From the NCBI RefSeq assembly GCF_004365915.1, contig NZ_SODI01000001.1:2914001-2978000 (forward strand): a stretch of 64,000 bases of DNA. The letters run 5' to 3'. The first letter of the stretch is position 1. Each line of letters begins with the position of its first letter. The stretch comes from Cryobacterium psychrophilum (lineage in GTDB: Bacteria > Actinomycetota > Actinomycetes > Actinomycetales > Microbacteriaceae). Below are positions 1 to 8,078 of this stretch, piece by piece. Under the pieces are notes generated by a model, which was given only the letters and a program-made list of their open reading frames with translations, did not search any database and was not told the origin of the DNA. The position numbers and the translations under genes are program-made.

Positions 1-1
1 T

Positions 2-709
2 CTTGCGCTCTCCGTGGCGCTTGCGATCCTGTTGCAATATGCGGCCACACCGCGACAGAACGTTCGCCGGACCGTTATGGTGATGGTCATTCCCGCGCTT
101 GCCTTGATCGCTCTTATGATTCTGCCAACGACCCCACCGGGTGAACGCCTTGTGGCGACCTTCAAATCAAGCCAGGGGTCGACATCTGCGGCAGAAAGCG
201 CACAGGGCACCCAACGCGCCCGTGAGCTCGTCTGGTCAGGCGTTATTGACTGGACGAACGAAGAGACATCCCGCACAATTTTCGGGGGTGGTTTCGGCAA
301 TAACTTCCTCGATGAGTCTGGCACGCTTGCGTATCTTGAAGGCAGTACCTACTCAGGCGTAAGAAGCCCACACAACTGGTTTGTCGGAAACTATGCACGC
401 CTAGGCGTTATTGGTTTCGCACTGTCCATCGCCGTGTGCTTGCAGCTCTTAGGGACCATTGTCCGTTACCGGCGACGAATCGGCGAAGACCCGCTCCTTA
501 GCCTCTCGGCGCTGCTGATCGTGGCCATCCTGCCAGTAGCGTCCTTTGGGGTAGTTCTTGAGGCACCCCACGGTGCCGTTCCGTTCTGGTGGGCCGCGGG
601 GATCATCTTTGCTCTTCGAGAATCCAAGACCAAAGCGGCGGGACTGTCACAGGTGGATTCCAGCCCGGCCCCGGCCGCTGCGGTGGGGCGAGGCATACCT
701 GCGTTATAA
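2..709 (+). CDS. O-antigen polymerase/ligase-like membrane protein, 5' partial
   Basis: The reading frame is already open at the left edge, so only the C-terminal part (about 235 residues) is seen. There are hydrophobic segments near both ends of the fragment and a large hydrophilic loop between them. The loop holds the pattern SPHNWFVGNYARLGVIG, which fits the Wzy/WaaL O-antigen ligase family, where a conserved loop His lies before the next helix. The likely role is polymerising or attaching surface polysaccharide at the cytoplasmic membrane. A strong terminator follows directly, so this is the last gene of a left-hand transcription unit, probably an exopolysaccharide cluster. The family call is moderate; substrate is unknown. 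Confidence 0.6.
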   Translation, partial: LALSVALAILLQYAATPRQNVRRTVMVMVIPALALIALMILPTTPPGERLVATFKSSQGSTSAAESAQGTQRARELVWSGVIDWTNEETSRTIFGGGFGNNFLDESGTLAYLEGSTYSGVRSPHNWFVGNYARLGVIGFALSIAVCLQLLGTIVRYRRRIGEDPLLSLSALLIVAILPVASFGVVLEAPHGAVPFWWAAGIIFALRESKTKAAGLSQVDSSPAPAAAVGRGIPAL

Positions 710-744
710 TTCACCGAGCTAGACCGGCACTAACTTCATCAGAT

Positions 745-781
745 AGCCCCTCGGCCTCTTCGGAGGTCGGGGGGCTTTTTT
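745..781 (+). terminator. Rho-independent terminator after the polysaccharide gene
   Basis: A 14-bp stem (745-758 with 763-776, including G-U pairs) is closed by a UUCG tetraloop at 759-762 and followed by six T. This is a textbook intrinsic terminator 35 bp after the stop codon. Confidence 0.9.
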
Positions 782-895
782 GTTGTAGAACGGGGGGGTA
801 CAGACGTAGGCTAGAAGTCTTCGCAAAAGCGAAAGGCCCCGCCCCGTGTTTCAGCACGAGACGAGGCAGCCAGACAACCATCCACCATCAAGCAC

Positions 896-1822
896 ATGGA
901 GTCCGACATGACAAACTCTAATACCCTCGCGCCCACGTTCAGCCCTCGGATGACCGAGGAAGAGATCGCAGCCGCGGCGTTCCTCGCCCGGTATAAAGGC
1001 GATACCCGCACGATGTACATCAGCGATCTGCGCATTTACTTCGAGTGGTGCTACTCGAACGGCATCAAGCCTCTCGAAGCCGAGCGGGTGCACCTCGAAT
1101 TCTTCGCCCGCTACTTGGAAGAGGTGCGCGGCAATGGCCCGGCCGCCACCTGCCGGCGACTCGGTACCCTGAAGGGCTTCTACCGGATTGCCGAGGCCGA
1201 CGACCGCATCAAGCGCAGCCCGATGACGTTTGTCCGGATGCCCAAAGTCATCTGGGACGAGAACGCCGCGATGGGCCTCGACCGGGTGCAGCTCGGCACC
1301 CTGATTCAGGCCGCCCGTGCCAAGTCACCGACCGACGCCGCCCTGGTCACGCTCATGGGTATGCTCGGCCTACGCGTCTCCGAGGCCACCAGCGTGCAGA
1401 TTGAGGACTTCGCGGAGACGAAGAGCGGCCACCGTGTGCTGCGCGTTCTCGGCAAGGGAGGCAAGCCCGCCACGATCCCACTGCCGGTCCCGGTGATCCG
1501 CATGCTCGATGCGTGCGCCGGCGACCGCAAGTCCGGGCAGCTGCTCTACACCGACCTCGGCACGGTCATGGATCGACGCTCGGCCTACCGGCGCATCAAG
1601 TCCCTCGCCAAGCGTGCAGGACTTCCCGCCGGCCTCCACCCGCACACCCTCCGCCACAGCGCGATCACTGCGGCGCTCGACTCCGGGGCAACGCTGCGAG
1701 ACGCTCAGATCTTCGCCCGGCACTCCGACCCCCGCATGACGAACCGCTACGACCGGAACCGCGGCAACCTCGACCGGCATGCAGCGCACGGGCTCGCCGC
1801 CTACCTCGCCGGCGCAGCGTAG
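896..1822 (+). CDS. Tyrosine recombinase / integrase
   Basis: The 308-residue protein has an N-terminal SAM-like (core-binding) domain at about 25-115 and a catalytic domain at about 130-300. The catalytic set is complete: R160 in GLRVSEAT, K187 or K190 in LGKGGK, H250 and R253 in HTLRH, H276 in FARHSDP and nucleophile Y285 in NRYD. It should perform site-specific strand exchange on DNA. An in-frame ATG at 908 is an alternative start. The gene stands alone between two terminators, and its 3' side abuts a tadA gene with no 5' end. It may therefore be the integrase of an element that inserted in tadA. XerC/D-like solitary recombinases are an alternative reading. Confidence 0.85.
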   Translation: MESDMTNSNTLAPTFSPRMTEEEIAAAAFLARYKGDTRTMYISDLRIYFEWCYSNGIKPLEAERVHLEFFARYLEEVRGNGPAATCRRLGTLKGFYRIAEADDRIKRSPMTFVRMPKVIWDENAAMGLDRVQLGTLIQAARAKSPTDAALVTLMGMLGLRVSEATSVQIEDFAETKSGHRVLRVLGKGGKPATIPLPVPVIRMLDACAGDRKSGQLLYTDLGTVMDRRSAYRRIKSLAKRAGLPAGLHPHTLRHSAITAALDSGATLRDAQIFARHSDPRMTNRYDRNRGNLDRHAAHGLAAYLAGAA

Positions 1823-1830
1823 GCAGACAG

Positions 1831-1876
1831 AAGCCCCGCCGCTCGATCCTCACGGACTGGGTGGCGGGGCTTTTCC
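1831..1876 (+). terminator. Terminator after the integrase
   Basis: A perfect 10-bp stem, AAGCCCCGCC at 1831-1840 with GGCGGGGCTT at 1863-1872, is followed by a short T run. It lies 9 bp after the integrase stop and about 20 bp before tadA homology begins. Confidence 0.8.
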
Positions 1877-1897
1877 GATTGCCCCTGTAGCTAGTGA

Positions 1898-2689
1898 TAC
1901 ATCCCGGACATCACCCGCAAATTTTGGGCCGTGAACATTCGCAAGTTCACGCGCCGCATCCACGACCTGAACCAGCTCGTGGCGCTCGGTTCCCTCACGA
2001 CCCAGGCCGCGGAATTCTTGCGCCTGTGCGTATTGTCCGGCCAGAACATTCTCGTCTCGGGGGCAACCCAGGCGGGCAAGACCACAATGCTCAATGCCCT
2101 GCTCTCGGCCACCCGGCCCAGCGAACGCATCGTGACGGTGGAGGAGACGTTTGAGCTCGACCTCAGCGCGCGCGACGTCGTCGCCATGCAGTGCCGCCAG
2201 CCGAGCCTCGAGGGCACGGGGGAGATCACCCTGCGGCGACTGATCAAGGAGTCCCTACGTATGCGGCCAGACAGACTCATCGTGGGGGAGGTGCGGGAAG
2301 CCGAGAGCCTTGACCTGCTCATCGCACTCAACAGCGGCTTGCCGGGGATGTGCAGCATCCACGCCAACAGCGCCAGGGATGCCCTCGCGAAGCTCTCGAC
2401 GCTGCCTCTGCTTGCCGGCCGCAACATTGACTCATCCTTCGTCTTGCCCACCGTGGCGGGGTGCATCGACATCGTCGTGCACTGCGAGATAGACCGGCAC
2501 GGGCGCCGTCGCGTCACCGAAATCATTGCGCCGAGCGGGCAGCTCGCCGGGCCGATGATTGAGGCGAGCCCGATCTTCCTATCGCCGGACGGCCACCTCG
2601 AACCGACCGGTGGACACCCCACGAAACTGGCCAAGTTCCGTGCCAGCGGCCTCGACCCGACCCAGGTGCTGCGGCACGGTGCCGCATGA
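1898..2689 (+). pseudogene. tadA: TadA/CpaF pilus ATPase, 5'-truncated remnant
   Basis: Codons from 1898 read YIPDITRKFWAVNIRKF and continue into a recognisable CpaF-type secretion ATPase: Walker A GATQAGKTT, an Asp box and Walker B region (VTVEETFELD, then LIVGEVREAE), and a His box near SIHANS. Family members normally have about 400 or more residues, with an N-terminal domain of roughly 150 residues before this point. Here a TGA at 1895-1897 ends the frame upstream, right after the integrase terminator. A GTG at 1931 could start a 252-residue product with an intact Walker A but no N-terminal domain. It overlaps tadB by ATGA. The sequence shows a truncation; that an insertion caused it is inference. 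Confidence 0.8.
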
Positions 2690-3549
2690 TCATCGTGCTC
2701 GGGTGTCTGCTCGGCGCTGGCCTGGTGTTGCTCGCTTCACCGCTGATGTGGCCCGCGCAGTCCAGGGTCGCGTCCAGCGCGCCCACCCTCGTGGGTCGCT
2801 GGCGAACGCTCCTGGCACAGGCGGGACTGGGCGCCCTGCCGCTCGGAGTCTTCCTGGCGATTTCGGGAGTGGTCGCGCTCGCCGCGACCGGACTCGTGCA
2901 AGGTCTGTTCGCGGTGCGGGCGCTCTCGGTCGTGGCTGGATTCCTTGGCCTCATGCTGCCCTCCCTGGTCGTGTCGTGGCGGGCGCGAGCCCGGCGCCGC
3001 GCGAATCGCACGGTGTGGCCCGACGTGGTGGACCACCTCGTCTCGGCGCTGCGCTCGGGATTGGCCCTTCCCGACAGCGTGAGCAGCCTGGCGCAGACCG
3101 GGCCAGCACCCACTCGCAGTGCCTTTGCGCAGTTCGAACGCGAATATCGAGCCACCGGCAATTTCACGTACTGCGTCGACGAGCTCAAACGGAGCCTGGC
3201 AGACCCGGTCGCGGATCGCATTCTCGAGACCCTGCGCATGGCGCGTGACGTCGGCGGTAGCGACGTAACCTTGGTGCTGCGCAACCTTGCCGCCTGGTTG
3301 CGGCAGGACGCCGCCATCCGCTCAGAGGTTGAGGCTCGGCAATCGTGGATCGTGAACGCTGCCCGCCTGGGCGTGGCGGCGCCCTGGATCATCCTCGTGC
3401 TGCTGGCCTCGCGCCCCGAAGCAGCCTTCGCGTACAACACACCCGCTGGCACCGTAGTGATCGTGGTCGGCTTGGTGGTCTCGGTCATCGCCTACCGGGT
3501 GATGATCGCTCTCGGGCGTCTGCCCGAGGAGCACCGCTGGTTTCGCTAG
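2686..3549 (+). CDS. tadB: TadB-like inner-membrane platform protein
   Basis: The 287-residue protein has N-terminal hydrophobic segments at about 2-20 and 45-100, a cytoplasmic T2SSF-type domain at about 110-220 (WPDVVDHLVSALRSGLALPDS) and two C-terminal membrane segments at about 230-275. It should form the membrane platform of the Tad/Flp pilus with TadC and work with the TadA ATPase. The ATG overlaps the tadA stop (ATGA), which implies coupling. The usual tadB-tadC adjacency is lost: 1.4 kb separates this stop from tadC. Confidence 0.85.
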   Translation: MIIVLGCLLGAGLVLLASPLMWPAQSRVASSAPTLVGRWRTLLAQAGLGALPLGVFLAISGVVALAATGLVQGLFAVRALSVVAGFLGLMLPSLVVSWRARARRRANRTVWPDVVDHLVSALRSGLALPDSVSSLAQTGPAPTRSAFAQFEREYRATGNFTYCVDELKRSLADPVADRILETLRMARDVGGSDVTLVLRNLAAWLRQDAAIRSEVEARQSWIVNAARLGVAAPWIILVLLASRPEAAFAYNTPAGTVVIVVGLVVSVIAYRVMIALGRLPEEHRWFR

Positions 3550-3872
3550 ATCGTCGGTCGGGCCAGGATCGATGTTTGTGCTTGCCGGGCACTAACGAGA
3601 AGCGTGGCGGGGTCAAGCCCGCTGGGGGCCTGAGCCAGCTCGTTTCCGCTCGGTCCACGGGTTTCTCAAATCGGCCTGTGGAGCCCCGGGGGACCTTGTC
3701 CTATTTCGGAATCATGAATCCATGACAGTTCCCAGAAAGACGAGATGCCCGATCTTCCGCGCCTACTCGCGCGATTGGTGCATTTGCGCGATGCGATCGG
3801 CAGCGTTCGAACTAGCGCCACCTGAGTACCAGGTGTATGTTTCCTTCGGGGCAGCGGATGAGGGGAGCTCAG
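3550..3872. other. Non-coding stretch after tadB containing repeat copy A
   Basis: No convincing gene is seen in these 323 bases. The right half carries an imperfect repeat (3691-3750) of the sequence just before tadC. A ribosome binding site AGGGGAG at 3861-3867 serves the next gene. Confidence 0.5.
3691..3750 (+). repeat. Imperfect direct repeat copy A (tadB side)
   Basis: Compared with 4891-4950 at an offset of exactly 1200 bases, 41 of 60 positions match by eye. The best parts are the decamers ATCATGAATC/ATCATGCATC, CATGACAGTT/CATGATCGTT and CGAGATGCCC/CGAGATGCGC. Both copies are preceded by GGCCTGTGGA or GGCCTGTGGAT. The pair brackets the extra membrane gene inside the tad cluster. Confidence 0.55.
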
Positions 3873-4622
3873 ATGACAAGCACCAGCGAAAATGGCCAAA
3901 GCAACACTGCCACAAATGAACCAAGCAAGGCCGCTCTCTTCATGACCGGTGGTGTGCTCACTGCTCTCCTGATCGTTTTATCTGTCTTCATCACGGTTCT
4001 TGCACAGCGGAACCTGGAATTACCAGCAGAGATTGCGCTCACCGTCTGGATGCTCCTCGGGCTGTCAGCGCTCCTCGTCGTACTGACACTGGTTGCCTGG
4101 ATTTCCCGGATCATGGACGGAGAGGCTAGCCGCGGCGCCCTCAATCTTCCGAATGGCAGCATCAGCGCCGTGATTGCGCTCTTGCTGCTCCTCCTCTTCG
4201 CGTTCTCGTCGATCTACATATACAGCCAAGTCAGCTCAAGCGAATCGCAGGGCAAGACCTCAACAGGGGTTTCGGAGACAGCTCTGGCACGCTTCCCCTC
4301 GGACAGGGTTCTCAGCATTAATGTTGCCGACGCTGGCGCGGCCGACGGTACCGGTCGCACGTATGATGTGGAGCTGGCTCCGGCCGCCGGCGCAGCGATT
4401 GACTTCGCCAAAACGCTCTTCTCGACGCTGTCGACCGTTGTTGTAGCCATCGTTGGCTTCTACTTTGGGCAGCGGGCCACGACCTCAGGGATTGAATCGG
4501 GCCAAAAAAAGCTGCAGCGTGAAGGGCGAAGGCTGGATGGGAACCCCGAAGCGGACCCAACCGCGGGCTCGAACGTAAAACAGGAGCTCAACCGGAACCG
4601 GAACCGGGGGCAAGGGCGATAA
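3873..4622 (+). CDS. Unknown multi-pass membrane protein inserted in the tad cluster
   Basis: I do not recognise a named family. From the ATG at 3873 (good AGGGGAG site, spacing 5) the protein has 249 residues. Membrane segments lie at about 25-45, 55-80, 98-118 and 183-200. The third is preceded by the motif NLPNGSISAVIALLLLL, and the fourth reads STVVVAIVGFYFGQRA. The segment between (about 120-180) is polar and probably extracytoplasmic. The C-terminal 50 residues are charged, rich in Asn, Arg and Gly. Similar LPNGS and FYFG membrane signatures occur in small uncharacterised bacterial membrane proteins. It is not a known tad component and breaks tadB from tadC, so it looks like a passenger gene. 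Confidence 0.65.
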   Translation: MTSTSENGQSNTATNEPSKAALFMTGGVLTALLIVLSVFITVLAQRNLELPAEIALTVWMLLGLSALLVVLTLVAWISRIMDGEASRGALNLPNGSISAVIALLLLLLFAFSSIYIYSQVSSSESQGKTSTGVSETALARFPSDRVLSINVADAGAADGTGRTYDVELAPAAGAAIDFAKTLFSTLSTVVVAIVGFYFGQRATTSGIESGQKKLQREGRRLDGNPEADPTAGSNVKQELNRNRNRGQGR

Positions 4623-4944
4623 CTCCGGCACATGACCGCTCCGGACGGTGTGCCGACCGCGTCTCTCTCGGCACCGCCGGGCTAGCCAGTTCCGGTCCGG
4701 CGTTCTTATACAGAGTGGAAGTCGCTGTCAGGGAAGCGCTTGAGCATCGGTGCTTTCCCTGGAGTCTGTTGAGGCTGCCTACGGGCAGTGTCATGCCGCG
4801 TACCCGGGTCGGAACGCCCCCGCGCTCGGGAACTGCGCGTTCCCGCCTCGGCTGCCATGTCTCGCAGAACTGGCCTGTGGATAACTGCTGATCCCTTGCG
4901 GTATCACGGCATCATGCATCCATGATCGTTTTCGGCACCACGAG
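4623..4944. other. Non-coding stretch before tadC with repeat copy B
   Basis: No gene is seen in these 322 bases. The last 60 bases are repeat copy B and run into the tadC start. No clear terminator follows the membrane gene. Confidence 0.5.
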
Positions 4945-4950
4945 ATGCGC
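4891..4950 (+). repeat. Imperfect direct repeat copy B (tadC side)
   Basis: This is the partner of 3691-3750, offset by 1200 bases. Its end includes the ATG at 4945 used here as the tadC start. The arrangement suggests duplication of the tadB-tadC junction around an inserted unit. Confidence 0.55.
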
Positions 4951-5907
4951 ACGGCGCGGGCGTGCGCGGTGACGACCTCGCTGGGATGGGCCGTGCTGCT
5001 GGGCACCACGCTTGGTGTGGGGCTGTGGTCGCTCGTGAGCCTTATGCCGCGGCTCAGCCGGCCACGGTTGGCGGACCGGGTCGCCCCCTACATCCTGGAT
5101 GTCTCCGCCGAGGCGCGAGCCTTCGTCGACAGAGTATCGGTCGATCCACTTCCGATTCTCGGCACGCTGTTTGCGCCGACGTTCGGGTGGCTCAAACGCG
5201 GACTGTCGAGCGTGCTGGGCGGTTCCGAAACGATTGAGCGGCGCCTGCGGCAGTCGGGGTCGACCCGCAGTGTCGACGAATTTCGCTCGGGCCAACTGGT
5301 CTGGGGGCTCATTACCCTCGCCGGCGCAGTGGTGCTCACCGCGTCGCTGCCCGCGGTGAGATCGTTCCCGCTCGTACTTCAGCTCAGTCTGCCACTGCTC
5401 GCTGGTTCCGGTGGGTCGCTCACTCGGGAATGGTTGTTGCAGCGCGCGGCGACGGCGCGTCTCGCCCGCATGCGCAGCGAGCTGCCCACGATCCTGGAGT
5501 TCCTCACCCTGTCGCTCTCCGCGGGGGAGGGGATCCTCGATTCGTTGCGGCGGGTGTCGGGCACGAGTTCGGGGGAGTTGTCACGGGAATTTGCTGCCGT
5601 TGTCACGGAGGTGCACACGGGGGTGCCCCTCGCGGTGGCGCTGCAGTCGCTGGCGCGGGGCATCCAGCTGACCGAGGTGACGCGACTCGTCGACCAGATC
5701 ACGGGCGCGCTTGACCGTGGCTCGCCCCTCGCCGAGGTGCTGCGGGCGCAGGCGCAAGACGCCCGTGACCAGGCGAAGCGGGTGCTGCTTGAGATCGCGG
5801 GCAAAAAAGAGGTCGCGATGCTCGTGCCGCTCGTGTTTCTCATTTTGCCGATGACCATACTGTTCGCGATTTTTCCCGGGCTCGTTGTCTTACAGTCCGG
5901 CTTCTGA
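4945..5907 (+). CDS. tadC: TadC-like inner-membrane platform protein
   Basis: The 320-residue protein begins with a membrane segment (about 10-35), has a second hydrophobic region at about 118-160 and a T2SSF domain at about 175-290 (MRSELPTILEFLTLSLSAGE, then EVHTGVPLAVALQSLA). It ends with a membrane hairpin (EVAMLVPLVFLILPMTILFAIFPGL). It should partner TadB in the Flp pilus platform. No strong ribosome binding site precedes ATG 4945; GTG 4969 is an alternative. Its upstream region is a repeat of sequence near tadB, so its normal coupling to tadB is lost. Confidence 0.85.
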   Translation: MRTARACAVTTSLGWAVLLGTTLGVGLWSLVSLMPRLSRPRLADRVAPYILDVSAEARAFVDRVSVDPLPILGTLFAPTFGWLKRGLSSVLGGSETIERRLRQSGSTRSVDEFRSGQLVWGLITLAGAVVLTASLPAVRSFPLVLQLSLPLLAGSGGSLTREWLLQRAATARLARMRSELPTILEFLTLSLSAGEGILDSLRRVSGTSSGELSREFAAVVTEVHTGVPLAVALQSLARGIQLTEVTRLVDQITGALDRGSPLAEVLRAQAQDARDQAKRVLLEIAGKKEVAMLVPLVFLILPMTILFAIFPGLVVLQSGF

Positions 5908-5948
5908 CCGCACCATTCGACAGTCATTCCTCACGAAAGCAGACGACC

Positions 5949-6125
5949 ATGTCACAGCTCACGCGCCGCATTGCAGTTCGCCTCACCGACGAGAGGGGTG
6001 ACGTGCCCGGCTGGGTCCTGATCACGCTCATGACGGCCGGGCTCGTCCTCATCATTTGGGGCCTCGCCGGCCCCGCGCTGAGCGGCGTCTTCGAGCAGGC
6101 CATCTCCCGGGTCAGCGGCATCTGA
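5949..6125 (+). CDS. Small pilin-like membrane peptide of the tad locus
   Basis: This is a 58-residue product with a charged head, then RGDVPGW, one hydrophobic helix (VLITLMTAGLVLIIWGLAG) and a short tail. Its size, single helix and place between tadC and tadE match the Flp pilin position. The canonical Flp processing motif (Gly followed five residues later by Glu-Tyr) is absent. It is either a divergent actinobacterial pilin or a small accessory subunit. It lies 41 bp after tadC and 3 bp before tadE in the same operon. Confidence 0.7.
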   Translation: MSQLTRRIAVRLTDERGDVPGWVLITLMTAGLVLIIWGLAGPALSGVFEQAISRVSGI

Positions 6126-6128
6126 GCG

Positions 6129-6554
6129 GTGATAACCGTGAAACGGATGCTCCGCGAGGCTCGGGCGCCCGCCCGCGCCTCGTCGGAGAGTGGTTCGGCG
6201 GTCGCCGAGTTCGTCATGGTCGCGTCCCTCCTCACCGTGCTCACTCTCGGGGTCATGCAACTCGCCCTCGCCCTGCACGTGCGCAACACGGTGCTGGACG
6301 CGGCAGCCGAGGGAGCTCGGTACGCCTCCCTCGCAGACAGCAGTCTTGCGGAGGGAGCCGCGCGCACACGCGACCTGATCCAGACCGCGGTGGGACCGGA
6401 CTACGCCCGCGGAGTCACGGCGAGCTATGGCTCGGAAGCGGGTTTTCCGAGCGTGCAGATGCGTGTCGTTACCCGGCTCCCGCTTCTTGGCCTGTTCGGC
6501 ATCGATCGCGGTTTGGAGGTCGAGGGCCATGCGGCTCGGGAAACTGCGGAGTAG
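6129..6554 (+). CDS. tadE: TadE-like minor pilin
   Basis: The 141-residue protein starts at GTG 6129. It has the TadE signature near residues 20-60: ESGSAVAEFVMVASLLTVLTL, a Glu in a short polar leader directly before a hydrophobic helix, then ALALHVRNTVLDAAAEGARYAS. TadE proteins are pseudopilins processed by the prepilin peptidase and assembled with the Flp pilus. It overlaps the next gene by 26 bases. Confidence 0.85.
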   Translation: MITVKRMLREARAPARASSESGSAVAEFVMVASLLTVLTLGVMQLALALHVRNTVLDAAAEGARYASLADSSLAEGAARTRDLIQTAVGPDYARGVTASYGSEAGFPSVQMRVVTRLPLLGLFGIDRGLEVEGHAARETAE

Positions 6555-7056
6555 CGGCCGCACGGCGTCACCCGCGCGCACCTCGCTGTGCCCGCGTCGC
6601 GCCGTCGTTGCCGGTCCCCTCGCCGATTCCGAATCCGGCTCGGCCGCGCTCGAGTTCATCACCGCCGGTCTGATCCTGCTCGTGCCGCTGATTTACCTGG
6701 TGGTGGCGATGTCAGTGCTGCAGGGCGGTTCGCTCGCGGTGGAGGGTGCGGCACGGCAGGCCGCGCGGGTATTTGTGGACTCGCCCGACGAGGGCACCGC
6801 CAACACCAGGGCCATACGCGCCGTGCAGTTCGCCCTCGTGGACTACGGCCTCGACCCCCGTGCTGCCGACGTGGCCATCGATTGCACGGCTCCAACGGGC
6901 GGTTGCCTTGCCCGCCAGAGCGCCGTCACGGTCACCGTGCGCATCCGGGTGACCCTGCCGCTCGTTCCCGATGTGCTCTCGCTGCCGAGCACCGCGAGCA
7001 TTCCTCTTGAGGCCACCGCAACGCAAATCGTGTCGCGTTTCTGGGGCGCACGATGA
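6529..7056 (+). CDS. Second TadE/TadF-like minor pilin
   Basis: The start at 6529 is chosen because GGAGGT lies 8 bases upstream, inside the end of tadE. The product has 175 residues. Residues about 34-70 read DSESGSAALEFITAGLILL, the same leader-plus-helix signature as TadE, followed by VEGAARQAARVFVDSPDEG. The C-terminal half is a predicted extracytoplasmic beta-rich domain with one Cys pair (DCTAPTGGC). It is probably a minor pseudopilin of the same pilus. Confidence 0.8.
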   Translation: MRLGKLRSSGRTASPARTSLCPRRAVVAGPLADSESGSAALEFITAGLILLVPLIYLVVAMSVLQGGSLAVEGAARQAARVFVDSPDEGTANTRAIRAVQFALVDYGLDPRAADVAIDCTAPTGGCLARQSAVTVTVRIRVTLPLVPDVLSLPSTASIPLEATATQIVSRFWGAR

Positions 7057-7496
7057 ACACTCGCGACGTTGGCTCACCGCACGACGAAGGCTCCACCCTG
7101 CTCCTCACGATTTTCTACGGTTTTCTGTCCCTCGCGCTCATCCTCGTGGTCGTCGCCGCGACATCCCTCTATCTTGAGCGCAAGCGCCTTTTCACCCTCG
7201 CCGACGCTGCGGCTCTCGCCGGAGCGGAGGCCTTTCAATTTGGCACGGTGGAACGGGGAACGACCGATGTCGACCGGGCCCTCGACGCCGCCGACGTGCA
7301 GGCAGCCGTTACCGGTTACCTCGCACTGCCGCACGAAGACTTCGAGGGCCTCACGATGACTCAGGCCGTCTCGACCGATGGCCACAGCGCCACCGTGTCG
7401 CTCAGCGCGTGGTGGAGACCGCCCGTCTTGACCCTGTTCATTCCGGACGGACTGCCCGTGAATGTGACCGCTGTCGCCCGTTCGGTGATGTGGTAA
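7053..7496 (+). CDS. TadG-like (Flp pilus assembly TadE/G-like) protein
   Basis: The 147-residue product overlaps the preceding stop by ATGA. It has a short polar start with DEGSTLLLTIFYGFLSLALILVVVAATSLYLERKRL split here as leader DEGST plus one membrane helix, followed by LADAAALAGAEAF, the typical post-helix segment of TadG-type proteins. The remainder is a small external domain. It ends the tad operon. A weak GCTC/GAGC hairpin with T tracts near 7557-7580 could be the terminator. Confidence 0.8.
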   Translation: MNTRDVGSPHDEGSTLLLTIFYGFLSLALILVVVAATSLYLERKRLFTLADAAALAGAEAFQFGTVERGTTDVDRALDAADVQAAVTGYLALPHEDFEGLTMTQAVSTDGHSATVSLSAWWRPPVLTLFIPDGLPVNVTAVARSVMW

Positions 7497-7719
7497 CAAT
7501 TTTCATACTTCTGGTGTAATGTGCACAGAACGCGTACTTGGCAATGATGGCTTCTTGCTCTGTAAGGAGCTTTTTTCTTTTTGCGTGTGCCTAAGTCCAG
7601 TCCAGCCCCGGACCCCGGTTGGTGTGCCGACGCGTCGTCGTCGTTCATCCGGTGCGGTCGCCAGCGGGTGTCATGTACCACCAAGCGGCTGCCCTTCCCC
7701 GGACGGACCGTTACGCCTC

Positions 7720-8001
7720 ATGAATGCGCTACTTGATGCAGTTCTCGACGTTGAGATTGTTGAGCTGCTCGACTTCGACACCAATTTTCCCTGTGAGGGC
7801 GTTCACCACGACCGCGGCCTCAGCGGGCACGACCCGGCAGAACCCGGCAGCTATATGGTCATCTCCCCGTGCTGTGGTCCCAAGGTCATCCAATGCTCCT
7901 CGCGGGTCGTTGCCATGCGCGACTCCGGCGTGCTGTATTGCGGCATCTGCAAGAAGGAACATTTCACGAGCGACTACAGCTTCATCCCCCTGCCCGACTA
8001 G
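7720..8001 (+). CDS. Small Cys-rich conserved-looking protein
   Basis: The 93-residue product (ATG 7720) has six Cys: C25, C51, C52, C59, C74 and C77. The pairs CC and CGIC look like a zinc-binding knuckle arrangement (PCCGPKVIQC, then YCGIC). An acidic N-terminal half precedes it. No membrane segment is seen. I do not recognise a named family, and function is unknown. The same frame is open further upstream to 7519, but that part has no protein-like character. Confidence 0.6.
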   Translation: MNALLDAVLDVEIVELLDFDTNFPCEGVHHDRGLSGHDPAEPGSYMVISPCCGPKVIQCSSRVVAMRDSGVLYCGICKKEHFTSDYSFIPLPD

Positions 8002-8078
8002 GAACGGATGCCTTACTTGGCTCTCACCTAGCCACTACGCTCGATAGCGCGCCTCCCTGGTGCAGGGGAGGGCGATCG

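Noticed and set aside
7519..7719. An N-terminal extension of the Cys-rich protein
   Set aside because: The frame is open but rich in Pro, Arg and Ser with no conserved look; the ATG at 7720 is closer to the domain start.
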